A model generated the notes under the pieces. That model ran no database searches and had not been told where the DNA came from. It saw only the letters and a program-made list of their open reading frames with translations. 64,000 nucleotides of DNA from Marchantia polymorpha subsp. ruderalis (Eukaryota; Streptophyta; Marchantiopsida; Marchantiales; Marchantiaceae), in assembly GCA_037833965.1 (NCBI GenBank), contig AP031356.1, positions 3,804,501 through 3,868,500 on the forward strand, read 5' to 3'. This document shows positions 54,949 to 64,000 of this stretch, in pieces (position 1 is the stretch's first letter; each line of letters starts with the position of its first letter). The position numbers were made by a program, and so were the translations under genes.

Positions 54949-57900
54949 GGATCGTGGAGTGACACACAATTGTGTGTCCACATTTTATCACCAGAAAGGA
55001 GCTCAAAGTGTGCGAAAGAACTCACCGTTCGCCACGTTGAAAGAGCACATCAATCTCCCTCTAAGTATACCAGGAAATTATGTTGTCATACTTTTGACCG
55101 TAATCATAGCTCAATATAAGACCCTTTTCAAGCGCTTGAATTAATCCACCTTCGGATTGCTTCAGGAATGAACTTATGTAATAACATCTATCCCAGCCTC
55201 ACATATGGATGGAGATTACCATAGCTGGACTAATTTGAAGATTCGAATCTGGAACGACTAAGGCTATACGGATAAATTGAAGAACTATACAACTAGTAGT
55301 CACCACTATTGCTATCCTTGCTTAGAACATTTAGAACATTTAGAGCCAGAAGCCTTCCACCCAAAAACACTTCAGAAGATTACTGTTTCAGAGATTCCTT
55401 TACCAGATAATCAGAGTTGACAATAGCAATCATATACTAACTCGAGTGTTGCACCCAAACCCTTGTGAAGACAAAATCATGACGAACGGTTGATTGTGTG
55501 TTAACTCACGAAGGAGCAACGAATAAATTCCCCCAAGACAGTCTTATGGAGATGGGCCCATTTTTGAAAAGTGTCTTCCACAGTTATGCCGTTGAATCGC
55601 GTTACATAATATATTACTTTAAACGTCGATTATCCAAAGATAATTCACTTTAAGTCGTTTCAGGATAGGCCGGTAGAGTTGTACTTCTAAATACAATTAT
55701 ATACGGAAAGCACATGAAAGTTTATGATGTATACTCAGCTATGGTCACCCTCCCTGCAACTCTATTGTAAATCATTGCTTTACGGTTGTACTAATCTCGT
55801 GTCCCAAACAATAGTGGTTTTTATGGCTAATTTTTCTGGTGCAAGACCACAAGGGGGCCAAGTAGTTAAGAAGCTATGTGAAGACAACGGGAAGGAAACG
55901 ACTGTACAAGGACACGAGGGGTAACACTTGCGATTATGTTGCACCCTGCTACAGTACCTAGATTCATTAAGATTATTTGATTAAGATCGCATCAAAGTTC
56001 TGGACAGTTGCGACAAATGTAACGATGACTCCGCATTACAGAGTAGCAGAAGTTCGCACTCAGCAATTATAGCACACTTGGTTACCGGTTTTTGGATGTT
56101 CTGGCAAACATGTGAGATTGTATTGCTGTTGAAAATCGCAGTAAACACATACACAATCATTTTAACACGCCCTTTTGAACTGTGGTTGTTGTAATACAAC
56201 TTACGTTTCCGGCCATTCCCTGAGAGTTATTAAGAGTGTTGTATTCTAGAAGAATGCTCGTGTAGAATATGACTTCGATTCTACAACACCGTTACTCATA
56301 CTCGAATGGATCTGCCGGGCTGAGATATACACAGAGTATATTGCTGCTCTCTACCGCCATTCATCTCCTGCATGCCTAGCTGGAGATTGACGACTTACAT
56401 TTGCCCAAAGCATGCGCCTGGACTCGGCAGTTGACGGGAAAGCCTGAAGGCAACGGACAACGAGATCCAGGACAACGAGCTAGATGAAGCATTTGGTCTA
56501 TGAAGAAGTGTTTCGTCCGCTTACTCGCTCGGCTATGCTCTCACGTTAAATTGTACAAGTTTATTTCCAGCCATCATTTGTGATTTTTCTTCCAATCTGA
56601 CAGACATTCAACTCAGGAAATTTAACTATATTGTAGTAAGTTGCATGTGAAATGCAGAATCAATTGCTGAACGTACTCCATGTACATCATCTGAATGTAA
56701 TGCTGAATGTTATCATCGAGATTTGCACATCGAAGCAACACGATCTTATTCGTACTGATCAATAGTTGGATGAAAAATTTGTACATCCTCTGTTGCCCAA
56801 ACATACCTTCGTTGGCGAACAGAAACCTTACATTCACCCACGATAAGTGGAAGAGCACAGCATCATTCTTTAACATGGATGAACAAGTGAGATACGAAGT
56901 AATCTAGCAATAATGGGGATCACGTAATCGGAGTCTGTAGACTGACAAAGAGACTTAAGTTTGTCTAGACTAACAGTGGACTGATCTCTGTGTGTGCTGA
57001 AGCTGTGAACCGAATCAATAATCGAAGAAAAGAACCAATCAAGCTATTGAACATCATTGTGAAAATGTGCCGATGTACGATTCACATAAAGACCATTTAG
57101 TCTATTTAACAGAAGGTACTAAAACACAAATGCTGTTACGTTTACAATTTCTCATCGAGGAAAAAAAACTGTGGCCTAATTTCAGCTTCAAAATGGCTAC
57201 TTTTTCCTCTTCTTCTGCTTCTTTACTGCGTCCAAGAAACTTGTGGGAAGCGTTTTAGGGTCATCCTGTGCAATGAAGGACCTAGGGGTTCGTTGATTAT
57301 TCAACCCCCATCCTTATGATCCAGGATTTATCCATATGGATCACTCCTGAATGCATTTTCTACAACTGCAGGTACTATAGACTCTGTAGAATCTGCCATT
57401 GCTTACAACCACTCTACACTCCAGTCACCTGAAAGAGTAGCAACATCCGCAACAGTATTGAGGTCAGAACCCTCTATTTAGCATTTTATACACTTGAAAT
57501 CACACCAAGTGACATGCTTCTTACGTGTTCACTTCTCAGCAACACTCACACTTTCAGGTCGCTGAGAAATTAGGTACCGATCGCACTCAGAAGTGTCATC
57601 AGTAGCTCATTTCTTGAGTTACAAGTCACACCTCTGAGGAAATCACAATTCAACCTGAATTTCTGACTCTGATTGCTCTACTAACTTGACAGCAATAACA
57701 ACCACTCGAATCTCAAGGGAGTCCCCCGTAAAAGCTCTGTTAAGATCGCCCTCGGTGTTGCTACTTGGGATAGGAAACCGTTTTCAAGTTAAACTTTGAG
57801 CTCGACACACAAATCCTACACCTAATGATCGCTGATCAATCCTAGCGACCAAGGTGACCTTAAATCTGTACATCTACACCAGATTACTATCTACTGGTGT

Positions 57901-59032
57901 AATGGTCTGACTCCCAGAGTTATTCACAACACAAGCGACAGTCAAAGATACGATCAGTCCCATCCAGAAGAGACAGCAGACTTAGAGCTGGTGCGATTAT
58001 CGTCATAGCCACGCATCTCTGTGGTTTATCGCCTATGCATACAAACAATCGATGCGGACAATACAAGAATACAGTTGCAATCAAGTGAGGGACGACAAAA
58101 TCATCAGAGAAGAAAACGACAGATCATTGCCACAGCTTAGTGAGTTATCATGCAGAGCCGGTCGTATACATTACTGGGAGCAACAACATTTCATGAAGTG
58201 ATGGTTCCAACCGGTACTCATCAAATGAAGATCTCCGCCTGCTCCACATAGATTTCGTCCAAGCCAGTTTCTTCTGCCATCCTGCATAACTTCTCAGGAC
58301 GCTCACATGCGAAGGCCTCATTCTGCACCAGCCAAACACCGAAGGCTCCTTCTTAGATTCAAAACACGAATCCAAACATGACTGTTTTATCGATGGTGAT
58401 AGCTTTGTTAGCAACTAGACTAGATAAAGACAGACTCAGTTCACCTGCGGATGTCTGAAGATGCTCAATACCATTCGACTGTTCGCACCTTTCATTTGGA
58501 AACAGGGAGCTACTCCATCAGCTTGTGGGAATTCAGAAACTTTGTGTGAAGACTCTTCGCTCAAACTTTGAGTGAAGACTCTGAACTCTCTTCACTCAAA
58601 GTTTCTTATGTTCTGTCATTGTCTGCATTGACCGCATAAAGAATGTCTCGTTGTCTCGCTAAGTTGGTAATGTGCCAATGCAAGGGATGTTGTTGAAGGG
58701 TGCAGCAATTCACCCTCCAAGCAATGAAGAATGACTTTACAAAGGATCTTGAGACAGCACTGGGCGTCAATAATGAAGTGGATTTGGAAGTTTGTCCCAG
58801 AAGAAACCTGGAACAAGATCCTGCGCGGAGTCTACACTCTCCGACCTCTTCATGGCTTCCATGAGTTTGAATCGTCGGATAAATTCTTATGATATTTCCG
58901 GTTGTCAAAGCTGGGTGGTATTGTCAGAACTTCTTGCTGCCTTTTCAACTCGTCTCAAAACTGATATATTTCATCCTAAAAGGATTGATCCAGTGTTTAC
59001 GATACAGAACTCCAGTGGATTTGCGACTTTTT
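54949..59032. other. 4-kb spacer between the inverted-repeat arms, no gene recognised
   Basis: Balanced base composition compared with the AT-rich arms, with scattered short frames (for example 55724-55924 +, 58148-58414 -, 58606-58908 -). No family signature or exon chain was recognised. A perfect 16-bp-stem hairpin lies at 58563-58604. This segment could be the body of a decayed element whose ends are the two arms, or ordinary DNA between two copies. Confidence 0.35.
58563..58604. repeat. Perfect 16-bp-stem hairpin
   Basis: AAACTTTGAGTGAAGA at 58563-58578 is exactly complemented by TCTTCACTCAAAGTTT at 58589-58604, around a 10-nt loop. Upstream bases repeat part of the stem (GTGAAGACTCTTCGCTC). 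Length is marginal for a microRNA precursor. Confidence 0.75.
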
Positions 59033-59059
59033 GACAATTATGCTACAATTTAACAATCA

Positions 59060-59094
<35 letters not shown>

Positions 59095-61035
59095 TATATA
59101 ACTATCTAGTGATTGATTTAATGTTTTCATTGATAGAATAAAATAAAACTGTACAGTATAGGTTTTTTTCATCAATTTCTATAATTTTTTTCAAACCGTA
59201 TGGACGTGTTTTTTATTTTCACAGTAATTTAACAACCAAAATTAACATAATCATAATTATTGAAATACTTCGTTGTACATGATCTCATTCATAGAGTCAT
59301 AATTTATGATCTTCCATGATTCATAGATTATTGACATTTTCAATAGAATTTTTCATAAATTGATTTGCACTCTTTACACCAAATTTTGAAAGATCTTTAT
59401 AAAAAGTGTTTTATTAAATCCAATAAAAACTGTTTGTAATCTACTGAATACAAACAGTTCATCCTTGTATTAATATAATATTGTAACTTTTATTTCAATA
59501 TGCCACAAAATGTATTGATTTTTTGGCTTTTTTATTTTAGATTGCATAAAATATGTTTTTTTCTCTAACTAGTAATTATAATTAAGTTCTTTAGTTAGTG
59601 TCAATTTGGTGTTAATTTTTTATTCAAATTTAACTCAGATAATTTTTTATAGCTCATCAAGATTAAAAAATTTTGAATCTTTAACTACATAATTATGTCA
59701 AAAATTCCTTTGACACATTTTGAAATAAATTTTTATTGACATTTCAAGATACTTTGCAAGTACAAAATTTTGATTGATGAAAACAAAATCTCACATAAAA
59801 ATACTTTTAAACATACTTGAAAGTGTTTATTCAACCAATCTATTTTACACTATGCTAGAAAATAATAAGAAAATTATGATTATGAATTATATCTAATCAA
59901 ATTTGACTAACATTAATCTTGATAACTGTGATTCATTCAAAGACATGGCAACATATGATTGAGTAATTTAGATATAGAAGCTTCATAATCTTTGAGATGA
60001 GATGACTACATACTATTGAACAACTGAAAGTTTTAAATCTTCAACCTAACATAAAATCAAATTTAAACTTAATCAAATCAACAAATTTTTAATATTAAAT
60101 CAAAAAAACCAAAACCAAATATGAAAATGATATTTCTTGAATATTAATCTAATTTTTGGATATGAAATAAACTAATGATGATTATATATCACTTTTAAAA
60201 TTATTTTATTTATTTTTTCAAATATAAATTTCATAATAAAATATTAATAGAATCTATCATGAATAAAAATTGATTAATTCTTGGATTTATATTATAACTA
60301 ATAAATTCGTACAACAATAATTCTTACATATCAAATTTATCATTTTTTTAAAATCATTTGTAGCATTAATCAAATCATCTCCAAATTTTTTTTATTTTTT
60401 TACATTTTTATTTGAATAATTTTCATTCTCTGATGTAAAAAATTTCAATTGTATCCATTTATATGAAGTCTACAATGAACGCAAATTGCACATAATCAAT
60501 ATACACACATTCAACACAAATTAATGATAATAGCCAACATACACTCATTCCAATATTTGCTAAAAAATATCAACATACATATTTTATGAAAAATTGAACG
60601 TAATCTTCAATGAATTTATTTTCATGCTGTGTAGATACTTATTTATATATATTGCAAGATTGACATATTGTTTAAAGTTTGCTTGGAAAATAACATAATT
60701 ATTTTAACAATGAAAATTTGATGATTGAAGAATTAAAAAAAAACTAAAACCAAATTTATTTAGTTTTCATTTTATCATTTAAATCTATATTTGAAATTTT
60801 TATATTTAATTTTTATATAATATTATGTAAGTTAAAATCATTAATATGTATGTATGTGTTTCTCATACTATATTTTAACATTAATCTTGAACTTTATTGA
60901 ATTTACATAAAAAATCATCTTTTATTTTAACATACTAATGAATGACATCAAAATAAATGAATTCAATTTGTATTACTTTTCTCCATTTTTGTTAATTTAT
61001 TTTTTACATATTTTTTGAAAAAATGCTTGAAATAT
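59033..61035 (-). repeat. Right arm of the 2-kb inverted repeat
   Basis: Reverse-complement counterpart of 51355-53303. A TA dinucleotide tract (59062-59091) lies at its inner end where the left arm has a shorter TATATC tract. Near its outer end the arm reads AATTCAATTTGTATTACTTTT, the complement of sequence at about 51412-51432 in the left arm. No open frame of note. Confidence 0.85.
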
Positions 61036-61039
61036 AATA

Positions 61040-61555
61040 TAAAATGAAATAGCACTTGATGAGGACCATGAGTGAGTGTCTTGCAAGTTATCATGTTCCT
61101 TTTATATAATCTCCGTATAAATGTAAATGTTCGCCAAATTGGCATAATTTATGGGAACATCGACTCGCAACTCGCTGATATTTTAGAGAGAAAGTCTTCC
61201 ACTTTAAAGGCGCCACTACATTTGGATGAGCTCTCGTGAGTCTCAACGTGTCCCTACACTTTGCAACCGTGCTGTACACTATTCTAAACACGTCAGAAGT
61301 GGATGTAGAATACCTTCTGGCACTATAATAACTTCAATTTATCTCTGGAGCCGGATTCTGAGCTAGCACGCTATTTCTGCCTTCGGCCAACAGACGAGTG
61401 CTATACTGAGATCATGCATGCATATCGTAGCGTTATTGCTTGTCCAGTCAAGAACCATATGAAGGATGCGCGCAATCAGGACAAGCTTTGGTTCTCTTCT
61501 TTCACTCGTCACTGCACCAAGCGCAGTAACCTATACAAACTGAAATTATGGTAAG
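61040..61555 (-). repeat. Dispersed repeat A, copy 2
   Basis: Reverse-orientation copy of 37210-37720, directly abutting the outer end of the right inverted-repeat arm. Its 61307-61489 part is nearly identical to 62450-62630 (a few single-base differences), a much more recent relationship than with the 37-kb copy. On the minus strand it retains the frame with TVAKCRDT, RLTRAHP and PLKWKTFSLKYQ. Its right end, about 61555, lies inside exon 2 of the LEA-like gene. Confidence 0.75.
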
Positions 61556-61911
61556 AATCTCCATCACCTTGTCACCAGCCTGCAATCAGCCAAACGGTGC
61601 TTATCAGTCCACGGACGTAAAACCTGCGTGACAACACAACTCTGGCAGCTGCAACTTCACATGCTGAAAGAAGAACGTGATTTAGAGAATGGTACCTGTC
61701 GCACGAAATGCCATGCCTTGTACTTGCCCTGAGCAGCCGTCTTCTTGGTCGTCTGGGCGGCATCAGATGTGGCCTGACCGGGCTGGTTGGCCTTGTCCTT
61801 GGCAGCCTGGCCCATTCCCTCAGCGTGTGCTTGGGCCTGCCCAATCTTTTCGGCTACAAAATGTTTGGTCTGCTCCGTGGTGTGAGCAGCGGAGTCCTTG
61901 GCGCTCTCCAT
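61502..61911 (-). CDS. Group 3 LEA / KIN-like stress protein, 3' end altered
   Basis: Small, hydrophilic, Ala/Lys/Gln-rich protein of the LEA type that protects cells during drying. Exon 1 is 61696-61911 (72 codons): MESAKDSAAHTTEQTKHFV, AEKIGQAQAHAEGMGQ, AAKDKANQPGQATSDAAQ. Exon 2 starts at 61579, in phase 0 after CAG/gtacca, and encodes AGDKVME, the conserved (T)GDKVME block that follows xFxxQ in KIN1-like LEA proteins. After that the frame (ILTIISVCIGY...) enters dispersed repeat A and stops at 61502, giving 97 residues. The normal polar C-terminal repeat is therefore missing and replaced by a hydrophobic, cysteine-containing tail. Alternative acceptors at about 61651 or 61629 give other short tails. 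The gene call is good for exon 1; the C-terminus is uncertain. Confidence 0.7.
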
Positions 61912-61936
61912 CTGATCAAATAATCCGAGCGAGTAG

Positions 61937-62127
61937 TGTGTGATGCTGATCCAGTTCTAGTCCGGAATTTTTTAGTACGGTCGTCGAGGGCTGAAACTGC
62001 GAGTACTGGATACTGAAGCTGCTGCTGTCAAATCTGGATCTGAATCAAAACTGGAAGCTGAGTGAACAACAGTACGAGCTTGCATTGTGTGTGATGCTGA
62101 TCCAGTTCAAGCCCGGGGTTTTATAGA
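61937..62127 (-). promoter_or_regulatory. Duplicated core promoter / leader of the LEA-like gene
   Basis: A TATA box (TATAAAA on the minus strand, 62119-62125) precedes a start-site region GAACTGGATCAGCATCACAC (about 62088-62108). The same 20-base stretch, again preceded by a GGAC/CCGG and A-rich box (ACTAAAAAATTCCGG, 61961-61976), occurs about 150 bp nearer the gene at 61937-61957. The segment from TATA-like box to start site thus looks tandemly duplicated, with the inner copy's TATA box degraded. Confidence 0.6.
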
Positions 62128-62140
62128 TGGTTGGGGTATG

Positions 62141-62450
62141 GATGGCACGGTTATGAGGTCGCACGGTCCGATTGAGCATCCGCCCAGCGCTACAGCAGTA
62201 CTTTTCAAGCAAGTCAAACATATTCCTGGGATGGCTCGGTTATGAGGTCGCACGGTCCGATTGAGCATCCGCCCAGCGCTACAGCAGTACTTTTCAAGCA
62301 AGTCAAACATATTCCCGGGATGGCTCGGTTATGAGGTCGCACGGTCCGATTGAGCATCCGTTATGAGATCGCACGGTCCGATTGAGCATTGAGCAAAGAG
62401 CAATCCGGCCCAGCGCTACAGTAGTACTTTTCAAGCAAGTCAAGGGTTTA
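62141..62450. repeat. 89-bp tandem repeat upstream of the LEA-like gene
   Basis: Units start at 62141, 62230 and 62319 (each GATGGC[A/T]CGGTTATGAGG), exactly 89 bp apart. A fourth, rearranged copy follows from about 62361. Each unit contains GTCGCACGGTCCGATTGAGC, CCCAGCGCTACAGCAGTACT and TTTTCAAGCAAGTCAA. The first units are nearly identical, so the array is young. It begins only 15 bp upstream of the TATA box and could carry repeated transcription-factor sites; no ABRE or DRE core was seen in it. Confidence 0.85.
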
Positions 62451-62630
62451 GAATACCTTCTGGCACTATAATAACTTCAATTTATCTCTGGGCCGGATTC
62501 TGAGCTAGCACGCTATTTCTGCCTTCGGCCAACAGACGAGTGCTATACTGAGATCATGCATGCATATCGTAGCGTTATTGCTCTTCAGTCAAGAACCATA
62601 TGAAGGATGCGCGCAATCAGGACAAGCTTT
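62450..62630 (-). repeat. Dispersed repeat A, partial copy 3
   Basis: Nearly identical to 61307-61489, in the same orientation, so the LEA-like gene lies between two direct copies about 960 bp apart. The similarity stops sharply at AAGCTTT (62630). Beyond that comes a GATCGGGGTCG-rich stretch (62631-62680). Confidence 0.85.
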
Positions 62631-64000
62631 CGGGGTCGAGATCGAGATCGGGGTCGATCGGGGTCGGGCTGCGGGCAGAGGTCGCGTTCCTCATTTTTTA
62701 GGAGCCCTTAGTGACGAGGCACGGCATACGTTCACTGTCGTGACATATCCCTCTTGTCACCATCGCGACAAGAAGTCACCCGACATGGATATAATAGTCT
62801 TTTTCGCTTAAATTATCTAAATATTTATAATTTAGTCTCTTCCAAAAAATTACATTAGTCTATTAAAAATATTAATTTAAATTAATTTAGTATCCTTACA
62901 AAGTTCACTTAGGTTAATTTTGTGCACTAAAAAGATAATTTAGGCTAATTTAATTTTTAAAATTTTAATTTAGTTCAATTTAATTTATTGAATATTTTTT
63001 CAAAATACAAATTTTAATGTAAAATTTTAAAAATTTTACATTAATATATAAAATAAATTAAAAAATTCATCAATTTTGCATCCATGTCCACTCTTCATTT
63101 TTTATAACATGTACACGCCAAATCATAACTTTCTTAATTAAGTCGACTAATCAGTTTAATACGTTTAGGTAATAAAGACTCTATCTAATTTAAAAGATTA
63201 GAAAACTAGTAATAAAAAGAAACCATAAGGCCAGGCTTTATGGTAACCCCCCTCCCCTCCCCCACCTTACGTATCGGGTGGGGGAGACCGTATAAAGTTG
63301 CGTAATACAACCATGCATGATTCAACCATCTGAGCGCGCACCCAGCGAGACATGGAGATCCGATGATGTGATGTGAGACACGTGTCGGCGATATAAAGCG
63401 ACGAGAGCCCAGCCCGGATTGAGGCAAGACAAGCCGAACCATAAAGCTCGTAGGTGGTTCTTTATGAAGTGTCGTCGCACAGTTCACTTGCGTTGATCCG
63501 TAGTCTTGCCACTCCTAGCAGGTTATATGCTGTAACATATACTTCTTACATTGTTCCCCACGCTTCATACCCACCCGTTACCGGGAGGGCATGGTGAAGT
63601 AGGAGCATCCCGTCGGCTGGGCTGGCAGTAGCCCTGGGGGGCTACTGCCATCCCTGCTCCATTGCTCGAGGGTCAATGGAGCAGGAGGCTCGCTCCATTG
63701 CTCGAGTTCCATTGCTCCATTGCACCGAGCGAGCAACGCAAGCGCGCATTTCTGACGGCGCGATGTAAAGCGACGAGAGCCCGGCCCTTATTGTGAGCCG
63801 CAATTTGACATATGCCAGGTGGTAAAGATATCGACTGCACTTCCGTCTGGAAATCCGATTTTTTCGGAATAGATTGACTCCACGTATACCTTTGCGCCAT
63901 CATCCTCGAAATCAATGAAAGTTTCTTTCTTCTGAAGCATTCGTCAAGGTTGTCCGTGTTATTACAAAATGATGCATGTCCCCGAATTTATCACCGATGC
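62631..64000. repeat. Dispersed-repeat cluster at the window end
   Basis: No gene recognised. 62820-63190 is AT-rich. A C-rich/G-rich hairpin lies at 63247-63285 (CTCCCCCACC against GGTGGGGGAG). A 30-bp unit around TATAAAGCGACGAGAGCCC occurs at 63392-63415 and again at 63762-63785. Repeat B (67 bp) is at 63574-63640, immediately followed by an inverted repeat of CAGTAGCC / GGCTACTG. 63650-63725 has repeated CCATTGCTCGAG units. 63891-64000 is a diverged copy of sequence at 23978-24301. Confidence 0.6.

Overview
This is a nuclear window from a land plant, most likely a bryophyte (moss or liverwort). The evidence is: spliceosomal introns of about 60-650 bp in otherwise compact genes; a plastid-targeted GAPCp-type GAPDH; a plant RINT1/MAG2 protein; a plant-type GT37 fucosyltransferase in one exon; and a plant group-3 LEA-like gene. 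There are no operons, CRISPR arrays, rRNA genes or convincing tRNAs. The species assignment is inference. Gene islands have mixed base composition. They are separated by very AT-rich, gene-free blocks (about 13.0-18.6, 48.3-53.3 and 59.0-61.0 kb) that look repeat-derived.

Layout, left to right. 1.4-4.6 kb (-): DUS2-type tRNA-dihydrouridine synthase, nine exons. 6.0-7.5 kb (-): ribosomal protein eS1 (RPS3A), three coding exons including an 11-nt first one. 8.4-11.5 kb (+): RINT1/MAG2-like vesicle-tethering protein, two coding exons joined by a probable GC-AG intron. It is divergent from RPS3A, and a telo-box and site II motifs lie in the shared upstream region. 13.0-18.6 kb: AT-rich block. 19.4-21.3 kb (+): three-exon multi-pass membrane protein resembling the LDIP/promethin lipid-droplet group, with two G-box/ABRE sites upstream and a microRNA-like hairpin in intron 1. 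23.0-23.5 kb (+): small single-TM protein with an internal repeat. 23.5-29.5 kb: no recognisable gene. 29.5-33.3 kb (+): plastid glycolytic GAPDH (GAPCp), ten exons modelled in phase throughout, 433 codons. 34.4 kb: second microRNA-like hairpin. 41.5-43.3 kb (-): GT37 fucosyltransferase. 46.9-47.7 kb (-): exons of a gene I could not identify. 48.3-61.0 kb: repeat landscape with a roughly 105-bp minisatellite, a pair of about 2-kb inverted repeats around a 5.7-kb spacer, and a complete small hAT-type transposon with a perfect 8-bp target-site duplication. 61.5-62.5 kb (-): LEA-like gene boxed in by copies of a dispersed repeat, with a duplicated core promoter and an 89-bp tandem array upstream. 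62.6-64.0 kb: more dispersed repeats.

The recognised genes are mostly unrelated housekeeping functions: tRNA modification, translation, ER-Golgi tethering, plastid glycolysis and wall glycosylation. Two, the LDIP-like protein and the LEA-like protein, fit desiccation or ABA biology. The points most worth following are the two foldback hairpins, the hAT element, the large inverted repeat, the LEA gene apparently ending inside a dispersed repeat, and the GAPCp intron whose 3' splice site lies at the end of a 54-bp tandem array. All exon models are hand-built from reading frame, splice consensus and remembered family conservation; no alignment was run.
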